Positions 40,522 through 50,254 of a stretch of 64,000 nt of DNA are shown piece after piece. This DNA is from Ramlibacter sp. (GTDB lineage: Bacteria > Pseudomonadota > Gammaproteobacteria > Burkholderiales > Burkholderiaceae_C). The stretch lies in assembly GCA_030695945.1 (NCBI GenBank), contig JAUYOG010000049.1, positions 240,242-304,241 of the forward strand, read 5' to 3'. The position numbers and the translations under genes are program-made. Under the pieces are notes generated by a model, which made no database searches, had not been told where the DNA came from, and saw only the letters and a program-made list of their open reading frames with translations. How positions within the stretch are numbered: the stretch's first letter is position 1; each line of letters starts with the position of its first letter.

Positions 40522-41460
40522 ATGGCCACCCTCGCCACCCCCGTGTTTTCAGACCTGCACCTGCTCACGGTGCTGGCCCAGACTCGCAGCTACACCCAAG
40601 CCGCGCGCCGCCTGGGCGTCTCGAAGGCGTCGGTGAGCATGCGCATTGCCGAGCTCGAGCGGGCGGCGGGCGTGCCACTGGTGCGGCGCACCACACGCTC
40701 GGTCGGTCTGACCGAGGCGGGCCAGCAGCTGGTGGATGAAACGCAGGGGGCGTTCACCCGCATCGAGCAGAGCTTTTCCGGGATCAAGGACCTGGCCGGC
40801 ACGCCGCGCGGCCTCGTTCGCGTCACAGCGCCGGTCGCGCTGGGACGGCAGCACATCGCGCCGGCGCTGGCAGGGTTCCTAACGTCCTTCCCCGACATCC
40901 GGCTCGAGCTCGACCTCACGGACCGATTCGTCAACCTGGCGCAAGAGGGCTTCGACCTGGCGATCCGCCACACGCAAGCGCCGCCAGACACGCACGTGGC
41001 CTGGGTTCTGTGCGAAACGCGGTCGCTGCTGGTCGCCAGCAGCGAGTACTTGCGCCGCCGCGGCACTCCGGCGCATCCCAATGATCTCGCGGCGCACCAG
41101 TGCCTGTTGTATCTGCGCGATGCGGCGGGGCAGAGCTGGTCGTTCGAGCGCGAGACCGGCCGCAAAGGCGCCGAACGGGTGAGCGTGCCGGTGACCGGGC
41201 CCCTGCGCGCCAACAACAGCGAAGTACTGCGTGAGGGCGTGCTGGGCGGGCTCGGCATCGGCCTGCTGCCGGATTTCACCGCCGCGCAGCACCTGGGCCC
41301 GCATCAGCTGGTGCGTGTGCTACCCCAATGGCAGCCGCGCGGGTTTTTCGGTGAGCGGCTGTACGCCATCCGGCCCTGGGCGCCCCAGGTACCGCGCGCG
41401 GTGCAATGCTTCGTGGACCACCTGCGCCAGTCGCTGGCGCGAGGCTTCCTGCCGGCTTAG
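40522..41460 (+). CDS. LysR-family transcriptional regulator
   Basis: The 312-residue regulator has an N-terminal helix-turn-helix (RSYTQAARRLGVSKASVSMRIAELERAAGVPLVRRTTRSVGLTEAG spans about 21-66) and a periplasmic-binding-protein-like effector domain. It is of the CrgA/AaeR-like type (TPRGLVRVTAPVALGRQHI at about 94-112). ATG 40522 is chosen over TTG 40513. It faces mmsA divergently and probably regulates it. Its stop overlaps the stop of the convergent AtuA-like gene by 3 nt. Confidence 0.9.
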   Translation: MATLATPVFSDLHLLTVLAQTRSYTQAARRLGVSKASVSMRIAELERAAGVPLVRRTTRSVGLTEAGQQLVDETQGAFTRIEQSFSGIKDLAGTPRGLVRVTAPVALGRQHIAPALAGFLTSFPDIRLELDLTDRFVNLAQEGFDLAIRHTQAPPDTHVAWVLCETRSLLVASSEYLRRRGTPAHPNDLAAHQCLLYLRDAAGQSWSFERETGRKGAERVSVPVTGPLRANNSEVLREGVLGGLGIGLLPDFTAAQHLGPHQLVRVLPQWQPRGFFGERLYAIRPWAPQVPRAVQCFVDHLRQSLARGFLPA

Positions 41461-43232
41461 ACCTGCCAGTCCGCCGGTACCTTGACCGGCATGGACAAAA
41501 GGATCTGCGCCATCCCCTTGCCCAGCGGGTCATTGCGCAGCGACGCCATGCCGCCGCCATCGAGCGCCCGCGTGCACACGAAGTTCAGGGCATGAATGCC
41601 GGGCACATCGAAGCGCGTCACGGTTCCCTGGACCCTATGCGCCAGCCACTGCGCCACCCTTGCTTCGGTGAGCTGTTCGCGCAGCAGCGGCAGCCACTCC
41701 GGCTGGCGCGCGATGATCCCGATGTTGGAGGTGTCGCCCTTGTCGCCGCTGCGGGCCCATGCCGCGCGGATCAGGGGCACCTCGACCATCGGGCCGCCAA
41801 CCGGCTCAGCCCGAATGGAAAAGGGCCCCAGAGATGCCGGCACCGCGGCCTGGCCCGTAGGCACCGTCACGGGCGTGACCTGATCGCCCAATGCCACTGC
41901 CGGCGCGGCCCGGCGCTTGTCCAGCAGGAACGCGAACTGCTTGATCGCGGGCGAGGGCTTGGGCCGGCCGTCCGCTCCGGTGGTGCCGGGCGACCAGGAC
42001 GTGCCGGCCGGCGCGATCTCGCGCGCAAACAGCTCCAGCGCCGCTTTCTGCGGGTGCATCACCGCCACGCGCAACACCGCCTCCCGCACGTCGGAGGTGC
42101 GCGCACCCGGGCCGAAATTGGCCTCTTCCGATCCGAGGACTTCGATGAGCGTGCGCGTGAAGTCCGCAAGCCCTTGCTGGGCGAAGAGCTCGCGGGTCCG
42201 CTCGAGGATCGCCTCGCCGGTGCGGCGGGCCTTGCGGGCCGCTTCGAGCCCCACGATGGTCAGTTGCGCGCTGCAACGAAAGCCGTCCATGTAGGTGACT
42301 GACACCTTGTATGCCGGGCCGGGCGCAATGCCGCGCGCGCCCTGGACGCGCACGCGATGCTCGCCCGCCGCCTCCAGCGTGACCTGGCTGAAGTCGCAGG
42401 TGACGTCCGGAAGCAGGTAGCGCCGGGGGTCCCCGATTTCGTAGAGCATCTGCTCGGCGATCACGGCGGGGTTGACCAAGCCTCCCGTGCCCGGGGGCTT
42501 GGTGGCGATGAAGCTGCCGTCGGGATGGCATTCGACGACCGGGTAGCCGATGTGCGCCCAGTCCGGCACGCTCTCCCAGTCGGTGTGCAGGCCGCCCGTG
42601 GCCTGGCAGCCGCACTCGATGATGTGCCCGGCCAGGCTGCCCTGGGCCAGCCGGTCGTAATCGGCAGCATCCCACTCGAATTCATGCATCAGGGCGCCCA
42701 GCGTCACCGCGCTGTCCACGCAGCGGCCGGTGATCACCACCTGGGCGCCGTCCGCCAGCGCCTGCCGCACCGGCAGCGCACCCAGGTAGGCGTTGGCGGT
42801 GAGGAGCCGGGCGGGCAGTCCAGCGCCGCTTTGCAGCTCGGTCACCGCCTCTTGCCGCAACTGCGGCACCAGCGGCATGACGTCGTCGCCCTGGACCACG
42901 GCGATCCGTAGGTTGAGCCCCTGTTCGGCCGCCAGCGCGGAGATCGCCTGGGCGCAGGCCTGCGGATTCACCCCGCCGGCGTTGCTGATCACCTTGATGC
43001 CCTGAGCCGCCACGTCCTTGAGGATGGCCTTCATCGTCACGGTCACGAAATCCGTCGCGTAGCCGAGGGCCGGGTCTTTGGCGCGCGCCGCCGCGAGGAT
43101 CGACATGGTCAGCTCGGCCAGGTAATCGAAGACCAGGTAATCGACCTGTCCCAGTTTCACCAGCTGCGGCGCGCCGACGCTGCTGTCGCCCCAGAAGCCC
43201 GATGCGCCGCCGATGCGAACGACCTTGCTCAC
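41457..43232 (-). CDS. acyclic terpene utilisation AtuA-like protein (DUF1446)
   Basis: The 591-residue protein begins MSKVVRIGGASGFWGDSSVG and contains VDYLVFDYLAELTMSIL, VVITGRCVDSAVTLGAL and GHIIECGCQATGG, the conserved DUF1446/AtuA blocks. AtuA belongs to the citronellol/geranyl-CoA pathway of Pseudomonas, but homologues occur in many catabolic loci without that pathway. A short C-terminal domain (from about 480: VPLIRAAWARSGDKGDTSNIGII) matches the AtuA-associated ferredoxin-like fold, here fused. The enoyl-CoA hydratase gene lies 16 nt upstream in the same operon. Confidence 0.87.
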   Translation of the reverse strand: MSKVVRIGGASGFWGDSSVGAPQLVKLGQVDYLVFDYLAELTMSILAAARAKDPALGYATDFVTVTMKAILKDVAAQGIKVISNAGGVNPQACAQAISALAAEQGLNLRIAVVQGDDVMPLVPQLRQEAVTELQSGAGLPARLLTANAYLGALPVRQALADGAQVVITGRCVDSAVTLGALMHEFEWDAADYDRLAQGSLAGHIIECGCQATGGLHTDWESVPDWAHIGYPVVECHPDGSFIATKPPGTGGLVNPAVIAEQMLYEIGDPRRYLLPDVTCDFSQVTLEAAGEHRVRVQGARGIAPGPAYKVSVTYMDGFRCSAQLTIVGLEAARKARRTGEAILERTRELFAQQGLADFTRTLIEVLGSEEANFGPGARTSDVREAVLRVAVMHPQKAALELFAREIAPAGTSWSPGTTGADGRPKPSPAIKQFAFLLDKRRAAPAVALGDQVTPVTVPTGQAAVPASLGPFSIRAEPVGGPMVEVPLIRAAWARSGDKGDTSNIGIIARQPEWLPLLREQLTEARVAQWLAHRVQGTVTRFDVPGIHALNFVCTRALDGGGMASLRNDPLGKGMAQILLSMPVKVPADWQV

Positions 43233-43248
43233 GTGGCGTGCTCCCGCA

Positions 43249-44034
<786 letters not shown>

Positions 44035-44189
44035 CCGGATTTCCTTGACGTTGGTGCTTTATACCCGCCACACGCTTTCTGGCCAGTCGCTGCGGCGCCA
44101 GGAGGGCGATCGAAGCCCGGCCGTTTCCTACAGGCAGCGCGCGGCTCTGCAGTTAGGATGGTGGCTCAACCCTGGATGCACCCGCCTTC

Positions 44190-45308
44190 ATGCCGGATTT
44201 CACGCCTCGCATCGAGCAGCAGACTGCGCCGGAAGGCGTGCGCCTGCGTTTGCTGGGCCAGTGGACGGCGGCGCAGTTCGCGCAGCCGCGGCTGCTGAAA
44301 GGCCTGCGGGCCGCCCTGGCAGGGTCTTCGGCCCGGCAGGCGTGGGACTTGAGCCAGGCCGAGCAGCTGGACCACGTGGGTGCGCAGATGCTGTGGGACC
44401 AGTGGGGCCGGCAATGGCCCGCGAACCTGGAACTGCTGCCCGCGCAGAAGGCCGTGCTGGAACGCGTCGCGCAATTCACCGTCGCACCCCCGCAGCCAAA
44501 GAAGGCCACCTGGATGGGCAGCTATCTGGCGCTGGGGGAATGGGTCCTGTACGCGGGCGACCACCTCAAATCGTTCGTGCGGCTGGTCGGCCAATTGGCC
44601 TTGAACATGGGCACGCTGGCGCGCGCTCCGCACGAAGGCCCATGGCGCGACCTCACCGGCCACATCTACCGCATCGGCGCAACCGCCCTGCCGATTACGG
44701 CGCTCGTCGGCTTCCTCATCGGGGTGGTGCTGGCGTACCTGACGTCGCAGCAGCTGCGCCAGTTCGGCGCGGATGCTTACATCGTGAACATCCTGGGCAT
44801 CGCGCTGATCCGCGAGCTCGGCCCCATGCTGGCCGCCATCCTGATCGCCGGGCGTTCGGGCTCGGCCATCACGGCGCAGATCGGCGTCATGCGCGTCACC
44901 GACGAGCTCGACGCGATGCGCGTGATGGGCATCTCGCACAGCTTCCGGCTGGTCATGCCGCGAGCGATGGCCCTGGCGGTCGTGATGCCTCTGATCAGCG
45001 TGTGGACGACGCTGTGCGCGCTCGCCGGCGGAATGCTGGCGGCGGACGTTTCGCTGGGCATCACGCCGACCTTCTTCCTCAACGCGCTGCCTCAGGCGGT
45101 GAGCATCGGCAACCTGGGACTGGCCACCAGCAAGTCTGTGGTGTTCGGCGTGCTGATCGCGCTGATCGGCTGCCACTTCGGCCTGCGCGTGCAGCCCAAT
45201 ACCCAGAGCCTGGGCGAGGGCACGACGGCCTCGGTGGTCAGCTCGATCACGGTCGTGATCCTGGTGGACGCGCTGTTCGCCGTGCTGTTCAAGGAAGTGG
45301 GGATCTGA
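44190..45308 (+). CDS. MlaE-type lipid ABC transporter permease with N-terminal STAS-like domain
   Basis: The 372-residue protein has a soluble N-terminal part (about 1-100, with LRLLGQWTAAQFA and WDLSQAEQLDHVGAQMLWDQWG, consistent with a STAS fold) fused to the permease. The permease part carries IGVVLAYLTSQQLRQFGADAYIVNILGIALIRELGPMLAAILIAGRSGSAITAQIGVM with four or five membrane helices, the MlaE/YrbE signature. In classical Mla systems the STAS protein MlaB is separate. It begins the operon mlaE-mlaF-mlaD-lipoprotein; its stop overlaps the mlaF start (TGATG). Confidence 0.88.
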   Translation: MPDFTPRIEQQTAPEGVRLRLLGQWTAAQFAQPRLLKGLRAALAGSSARQAWDLSQAEQLDHVGAQMLWDQWGRQWPANLELLPAQKAVLERVAQFTVAPPQPKKATWMGSYLALGEWVLYAGDHLKSFVRLVGQLALNMGTLARAPHEGPWRDLTGHIYRIGATALPITALVGFLIGVVLAYLTSQQLRQFGADAYIVNILGIALIRELGPMLAAILIAGRSGSAITAQIGVMRVTDELDAMRVMGISHSFRLVMPRAMALAVVMPLISVWTTLCALAGGMLAADVSLGITPTFFLNALPQAVSIGNLGLATSKSVVFGVLIALIGCHFGLRVQPNTQSLGEGTTASVVSSITVVILVDALFAVLFKEVGI

Positions 45309-46132
45309 TGGCGGAAGAACTCGCCGAAGCCGTGCTTCCCGCCAGCGGCGCGCCCATGGTGGACATCCGCAAGCTGTGGTCGGTATTCGAAACGCCCGAG
45401 AAACGCTTCGTCGTGCACCAGGACCTGGACCTCACGGTGCAGCGCGGCGAAGTGCTGTCCATCGTCGGCGGCTCGGGCAGCGGCAAGACTGTTTTGCTGC
45501 GCCAGATCCTCGGGCTGGAAACGCCCACCAAGGGCGAGATCTTCGTGCTCGGCCAGCCGGTGGGCCAGCTGGGACGCAGGGGCGCTGCCAGCCGCATCGG
45601 CATGCTGTTCCAGCACGGCGCGCTGTTCTCGGCGTTCAGCGTGCTGGAGAACATCGCGTTCCCGTTGCGCGAGCTCAGGACCTTGCCGTCCGCGCTGGTG
45701 CGGGAGGCCGCAATGGTCAAGCTGCAGATGGTGGGCCTGAAACCCGAGGACGCGGACAAGATGCCCGCGGACCTGTCGGGCGGGATGATCAAACGCGCGG
45801 CGCTGGCCCGGGCCCTGATCATGGACCCGCCGCTGCTGCTGCTCGACGAGCCCACGGCCGGCCTCGACCCGGACAGCTCCGACGGGTTCGTGACGCTGCT
45901 GCGGTCGCTGCACCGGGAGCTCGAGCTCACCGTGATCATGGTCACCCACGACCTCGACACGCTGTTCGAGCTGTCCACGCGCATCGCGGTGCTGGCCGAC
46001 CGGCACGTCATCGTCGCGGCCGCGCCCAAGGACGTGATCGCGTTCCAGCACCCCTTCATCCACGATTTTTTCCTCGGCGAACGGGGCCAGCGGGCGATGG
46101 AACTGCTGCGCGAGTACCCGTTTGCGGTGTAA
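45308..46132 (+). CDS. MlaF-type lipid ABC transporter ATPase
   Basis: The 274-residue ATPase carries Walker A GGSGSGKT (about 56-63), signature LSGGMIKRAALARAL (about 157-171) and Walker B LLLLDEPTAGLDP (about 178-190), followed by VTHDLDTLF. The 'LSGGMIKRAALARAL' form is typical of MlaF/YrbF. Together with the MlaE-type permease it powers phospholipid transfer between membranes. The start at 45308 overlaps the mlaE stop, and mlaD follows 12 nt after its stop. Confidence 0.9.
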   Translation: MAEELAEAVLPASGAPMVDIRKLWSVFETPEKRFVVHQDLDLTVQRGEVLSIVGGSGSGKTVLLRQILGLETPTKGEIFVLGQPVGQLGRRGAASRIGMLFQHGALFSAFSVLENIAFPLRELRTLPSALVREAAMVKLQMVGLKPEDADKMPADLSGGMIKRAALARALIMDPPLLLLDEPTAGLDPDSSDGFVTLLRSLHRELELTVIMVTHDLDTLFELSTRIAVLADRHVIVAAAPKDVIAFQHPFIHDFFLGERGQRAMELLREYPFAV

Positions 46133-46144
46133 AAAGGAAGTCTT

Positions 46145-47080
46145 ATGGAAAACAAGGCCCATGCGATGGCAGCCGGCATCTTCGTGGTGGCGATCACGAT
46201 CCTGCTGGTCGGGCTCGCGGCATGGCTCACGCGTGACACCGGCGAGCGCGACCCCTACGAAATTTCGACCCGGGAGACGATCACCGGGTTGCAGGCCCAG
46301 GCCGCGGTGCGCTATCGCGGCGTCGAGGTCGGCAAGGTTGCGCAGATCGGCTTCGATCCCAAGGTGCAGGGCAACGTGCTGATGCGGCTCGAGATCGACC
46401 GTGACGCGCCGGTCACGAAGGACACATTCGCCACCCTGGGGTTCCAGGGTGTCACCGGGCTGGCCTTCGTGCAATTGGACGACACCGGCAAGCCCGCGCC
46501 CCGGCTGCAGCCCGAGGACGGGCACCCGCCGCGCATCCCGCTTCGGCCGGGTCTGTTGTCCAAGCTGATGGACAAGGGCGAGATCATCCTCGACCGCGTG
46601 GAAGAGGCCACCGGCCGAATGAACAAGTTGCTGGGCGACGAGAACCAGAAGCGGTTCTCGAACGCGCTGGACAATCTGGGCTCGGCGGCGGCCGATGCCG
46701 GCCAGCTCGCCAAGCGCCTCGATTCGACGGTCGCGACCCGCGTGGACCCCGCGATCGCTTCAGTGCAAAAGAGCGCTGAGCAGGTGGGCCGGACGGCGGC
46801 CGATTTCAGCCAGACGGCCAAGCGCCTGAATCAGAAGGACGGACCCATGGATCGATTGGCAGAAGGCACGGAGGCGCTCTCGCATGCCGCCGACTCGTTC
46901 AACTCCGCGACCTTGCCGCGCATCAATCGTGTCACCGAGGAAACCTCGCGCGCGGTCCGGCAGCTGGGGCGCACCGCCAACACCATCAACGACAACCCGC
47001 AATCGCTGATCTTCGGCTCCGGCTCGGTGGTGCCCGGGCCGGGTGAACCGGGGTTCACGGCACCCGGAGGCCGCCCATGA
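46145..47080 (+). CDS. MCE-domain lipid-binding protein (MlaD-like)
   Basis: The 311-residue protein has an N-terminal membrane helix (AGIFVVAITILLVGLAAWL, about 10-28) and an MCE domain (about 40-120: ETITGLQAQAAVRYRGVEVGKV and DTFATLGFQGVTGLAFV), followed by a long helical C-terminal region with SAADAGQLAKRL-type heptads. MCE proteins form hexameric lipid tunnels in the periplasm. The long helical tail makes it more like the PqiB/Mce group than the short E. coli MlaD. The auxiliary lipoprotein gene overlaps its end by 4 nt. Confidence 0.88.
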   Translation: MENKAHAMAAGIFVVAITILLVGLAAWLTRDTGERDPYEISTRETITGLQAQAAVRYRGVEVGKVAQIGFDPKVQGNVLMRLEIDRDAPVTKDTFATLGFQGVTGLAFVQLDDTGKPAPRLQPEDGHPPRIPLRPGLLSKLMDKGEIILDRVEEATGRMNKLLGDENQKRFSNALDNLGSAAADAGQLAKRLDSTVATRVDPAIASVQKSAEQVGRTAADFSQTAKRLNQKDGPMDRLAEGTEALSHAADSFNSATLPRINRVTEETSRAVRQLGRTANTINDNPQSLIFGSGSVVPGPGEPGFTAPGGRP

Positions 47081-47715
47081 TGCGCCGCGCCCTCGCCTGG
47101 GGTGCGTTCGTGCTCGCCGCCACGCTGGCCGGCTGCTCCGCCATCCCCGACAAGCCGGTGCGCGCGACGCTCTACGATTTCGGCCCGGCACAGGGCGGCA
47201 ACCCCGGCGCCGACCTGCCGTCCTCGCTGCCCGCGCTGGTGCTGGCCGACGTGGAAACCACCGGTGCGCTGGATGGCAGCGCAGTCCTTTATCGCCTGGG
47301 CTACGCCGACGATCACCAGCTGCGGCCGTATTCGCAGGCCCGGTGGAGCGCGCCTCCGCCACAACTCATCCGCCAGCGCCTGCGCCAGCGGCTGGGCCGC
47401 GAGCGCGCCGTGCTCGACCTGGGGGAGAGCGCCGGACTGGCGCGCAACGGCGGCAACGCGCCGCGTGTGTTGCGCATGGGCCTGGAAGAGTTCTCGCACC
47501 TGTTCGAGTCCGAGTCGCAGAGCTGGGGCTTGTTGCGCCTGCGCGTGACCTTGATGGACAACACCGTCGCCGGCGAGCAGCTGCTGGCCCAGCGTACCTT
47601 CGTCGTGCGCAAGCCCGCGCCCACCGCCGATGCCCCCGGGGGCGTGCGGGCGCTCACGGCAGCCACCGATGCGGTGGCCGAAGAAATCGCGCAGTGGATG
47701 CAGGGCCTGCGCTGA
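47077..47715 (+). CDS. ABC-type transport auxiliary lipoprotein (PqiC-like)
   Basis: The 212-residue protein has a lipobox LAGCSA (Cys about 21) and the ABC_trans_aux/DUF330 fold, with LYDFGPAQG near residue 30 and VLADVETTGALDGSAVLYRLGYADDHQLRPYSQARW near 52-87. In the Pqi and related systems such lipoproteins sit at the outer membrane and receive lipid from the MCE protein. It completes the transport operon, overlapping mlaD by 4 nt. No MlaC-type periplasmic carrier gene is adjacent. Confidence 0.87.
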   Translation: MMRRALAWGAFVLAATLAGCSAIPDKPVRATLYDFGPAQGGNPGADLPSSLPALVLADVETTGALDGSAVLYRLGYADDHQLRPYSQARWSAPPPQLIRQRLRQRLGRERAVLDLGESAGLARNGGNAPRVLRMGLEEFSHLFESESQSWGLLRLRVTLMDNTVAGEQLLAQRTFVVRKPAPTADAPGGVRALTAATDAVAEEIAQWMQGLR

Positions 47716-47723
47716 AGACACCG

Positions 47724-48299
47724 ATGGCAGCACTCTCCCTGGAAGAGCAGCTCAAGGCCCGCGGCCTCGAGCTGCTGGGCGCCTGCGAGGGCCTGTCGCA
47801 ACGGCCGGACCTGTTGAAGCAGTGTGCGTTGCTGAGCGACTTCACGATGACCGAAGCCGACCTGCTCGGTGTGAGCATGTTGCTCGTGCGGGCGCAGCCC
47901 GGCCAACTGCTGATCGCCGAAGACGAGGCCAGCGACTGGATGATGGTGCTGTTGCGCGGCACGGTGGATGTGGGCAAGCGCAAGGTCGGCGCCGGCTCCG
48001 ACGAGCAGGAGCCGGGCGATACCACGCGCCTTGCCGTGCTGCGAGAAGGCGCGGCCATTGGCGAGATGTCGATGTTCGATGGCGAGCCGCGCTACGCGAG
48101 TTGCTGGGCGCTCAGCGAAATCGAAGCGGCGGTACTCAGCCGCCCGGCGGTCGGCCGGCTGATCAAGGCCCATCCCGCCGTCGGGGCGAAGCTGCTGGTC
48201 AAGCTCACCCAGTTGCTGGCGCAACGCCTGCGCAACACCAGCAGCCAGCTGGTCAAGGCACTCCAGCGGGAGCGGGCTGCAGCGGCCCCGGGACCCTAG
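47724..48299 (+). CDS. cyclic nucleotide-binding domain protein without HTH
   Basis: A 191-residue protein with one cNMP-binding beta-roll. The phosphate-binding cassette reads GAAIGEMSMFDGEPRYASC (about 111-129), with the conserved Glu-Met-Ser and an Arg. There is no C-terminal helix-turn-helix; the last 40 residues are a helix (LLVKLTQLLAQRLRNTSSQL). It may therefore be a signal-binding adaptor rather than a transcription factor. It starts 8 nt after the lipid transport operon and probably is its last gene. Its last 4 nt overlap the convergent MarC gene. Confidence 0.8.
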   Translation: MAALSLEEQLKARGLELLGACEGLSQRPDLLKQCALLSDFTMTEADLLGVSMLLVRAQPGQLLIAEDEASDWMMVLLRGTVDVGKRKVGAGSDEQEPGDTTRLAVLREGAAIGEMSMFDGEPRYASCWALSEIEAAVLSRPAVGRLIKAHPAVGAKLLVKLTQLLAQRLRNTSSQLVKALQRERAAAAPGP

Positions 48300-48928
48300 C
48301 GGCCCAGGCCCGGGAACAGCTTGAGCAGGCCCAGGGCCATCACCTCCACCGCGAGGGCGGCGAGGATCAACCCCATGAGCCGCGTCATCACGTTGATCCC
48401 GGTCTTGCCCAGAAAGCGGGCGATCGGCTCGGCCAACGCGAAGCACAGCGCCGTGGCGAGCCCGATCACCACGCCGTAGCCGATCAGCGCCGACATCTGC
48501 AGGAAGTTCTGCGCGCGCTCGGCGTAGATGACGACCGTGGAGATGGTCGCCGGGCCTGTGAGCAACGGGATCGTCAACGGCACGACGGCGATGCTCGCGC
48601 CCATCGCGGCCTTCTCGGCGCCATCCTCGAACTCGTGGGTGTGCGCCTTGGCCTCTGCCGGCTGCGCATTCAGCATGTTCATCGAGCTGATCAAAAGGAG
48701 CATGCCGCCGCCGACCTGGAAGCTGGCCAGCGAAATGCCGAAGAACTCAAGGATCTGCAGGCCCAGCAGGGCGCTGCTGGCGATCACCACGAAGGCGCTG
48801 AAGGCGGCCGTGTAGACGGTGCGGCGCCGCTGGGCCCGGGTGAACCCCTGCGTGTAATGAATGAAGAAGGGCACGATGGCCAGCGGGTTCACCACCGCCA
48901 GCAGGGTCACCAGGGGCTTGAAGTCCAT
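48296..48928 (-). CDS. MarC-family integral membrane protein
   Basis: A 210-residue protein with six hydrophobic helices, beginning MDFKPLVTLLAVVNPLAIVPFFI and containing VVPLTIPLLTGPATISTVV near 113, the MarC/UPF0056 signature. The family was named for the multiple-antibiotic-resistance locus but is not needed for that resistance; its role is unresolved. It follows the MaoC gene by 1 nt. Confidence 0.88.
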   Translation of the reverse strand: MDFKPLVTLLAVVNPLAIVPFFIHYTQGFTRAQRRRTVYTAAFSAFVVIASSALLGLQILEFFGISLASFQVGGGMLLLISSMNMLNAQPAEAKAHTHEFEDGAEKAAMGASIAVVPLTIPLLTGPATISTVVIYAERAQNFLQMSALIGYGVVIGLATALCFALAEPIARFLGKTGINVMTRLMGLILAALAVEVMALGLLKLFPGLGR

Positions 48929-48929
48929 C

Positions 48930-49433
48930 CTATCCCTTGGCGAGCGTTGCTTCGAGCTGCGCGATCTCGTCAGGCGTCGCCGGATGGCGTCGCCCGAACA
49001 TGCCGTAGCCCTCCATCTGCAGGACCTTCTCGCCGTTCTGGTTGAACATCTCCCAGCTGGAGCGCACGAGGCCGGTGTCGGTGCGCGTGCGCAGCGGGCG
49101 GGATTCGAGGATCGTGTGCTGCAGGCGCAGGGTGTCGCCGGGGTACACGGGCTTGAGCCAGCGCAGGTTCTCCACGCCCGGCGAGCCCATGCTGGACGAC
49201 CCGGTGAGGAGGTTTTCCACCGTCAGTTTCATGGCGAGCGAGCAGGTATGCCAGCCGCTGGCGCACAGGTTGCCGAAAATCGAACGCCGGCCCGCGGCCT
49301 CGTCGAGGTGGAAGGGCTGCGGATCGAACTGCTCCGCGAATTCCTTGATCTCCTCGGCCGACACGGTCACCGAGCCCAGGTCGCGGACGCTGCCGGGCGC
49401 CAGGTCTTCCCAGAAGCATTTGATAAGGCTCAT
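48930..49433 (-). CDS. MaoC-family dehydratase (R-specific enoyl-CoA hydratase-like)
   Basis: A 167-residue hot-dog-fold protein. It contains EEIKEFAEQFDPQPFHLDEAA (about 26-46) with the catalytic Asp and His of the R-hydratase overhang, and FGNLCASGWHTCSLAMKL. MaoC proteins hydrate enoyl-CoA to (R)-3-hydroxyacyl-CoA, sometimes feeding polyhydroxyalkanoate synthesis. Its start overlaps the end of the SDR gene by 1 nt, so the SDR-MaoC-MarC set is an operon. Confidence 0.87.
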   Translation of the reverse strand: MSLIKCFWEDLAPGSVRDLGSVTVSAEEIKEFAEQFDPQPFHLDEAAGRRSIFGNLCASGWHTCSLAMKLTVENLLTGSSSMGSPGVENLRWLKPVYPGDTLRLQHTILESRPLRTRTDTGLVRSSWEMFNQNGEKVLQMEGYGMFGRRHPATPDEIAQLEATLAKG

Positions 49434-50179
49434 CAGCGGCCTCCGGAAACTTCGATCAATGACATGGTGGTGTAGCTGGCCTCGGCCGACAGGAGCCAGA
49501 CGATGGCTTGCGCCACTTCCAGCGCGGTTCCGCCGCGCTGCATCGGGACCTGGTGGGCCAGCTGCTTCACGCGATCGGGGATGCCGCCCGAGGCATGGAT
49601 TTCCGTTTCGATCAATCCGGGCCGGACGGCGTTGACGCGGATGCCCTCCGCAGCCACCTCCTTGGCCAGGCCGATCGTGAATGCGTCGATCGCGCCCTTG
49701 GCCGCGGCGTAGTCCACGTACTGCCCGGGGGCGCCCAGGCGCGACGCGGCGCTGGACACGTTGACGATGGCGCCGCCGCTGCCGCCGTGGCGTGTGCTCA
49801 TGCGGTGGATCGCCTCGCGGGCGCAGACGAACGAGCCGAGAACGTTGATGTCGAACATGCGCTTCAGACGCGCGACACTCATCTCCTCGACCCGTGCCGC
49901 GACGTCCACGACACCCGCGTTGTTGACGAGCGCCGTCAGCCGGCCCAGCTGGGCGTCGATGACCTCGAACATCGCGAGCACCTGGCCTTCATCGGCCACG
50001 TCGGCTTGCACGGCAACCGCCTTGCCCCCTGCCGAACGTATCCGGCGCACGACTTCATCGGCGGCGGCCGCCTGCGCCGCGTAATTGACCGCGACCGCAT
50101 AGCCCCTGGCCGCTGCCAGCAGCGCCGTTTCCGCGCCGATGCCGCGGCTTGCCCCGGTAACCAGTAGCACTTGTTCCAA
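49433..50179 (-). CDS. SDR-family oxidoreductase
   Basis: A 248-residue Rossmann enzyme with TGASRGIG (about 8-15), NNAGVVD (about 87-93), catalytic Ser in NVSSAASRL (about 139-147) and YVDYAAAKGAID (the Tyr-x3-Lys near 154-158), and PGLIETEIHASGG near 184. It is a classical NAD(P)H-dependent short-chain dehydrogenase; similarity to 3-oxoacyl-ACP reductase or glucose dehydrogenase types does not settle the substrate. It overlaps the MaoC start by 1 nt and is divergent from the dienelactone hydrolase gene. Confidence 0.88.
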   Translation of the reverse strand: MEQVLLVTGASRGIGAETALLAAARGYAVAVNYAAQAAAADEVVRRIRSAGGKAVAVQADVADEGQVLAMFEVIDAQLGRLTALVNNAGVVDVAARVEEMSVARLKRMFDINVLGSFVCAREAIHRMSTRHGGSGGAIVNVSSAASRLGAPGQYVDYAAAKGAIDAFTIGLAKEVAAEGIRVNAVRPGLIETEIHASGGIPDRVKQLAHQVPMQRGGTALEVAQAIVWLLSAEASYTTMSLIEVSGGR

Positions 50180-50254
50180 ATCCCGCTCCTTGGCGCCAAC
50201 CGGCGGTAAGCTTGCACGTTTGCCGGACCCCCATTACAGCAAAAGGAGATGCCC

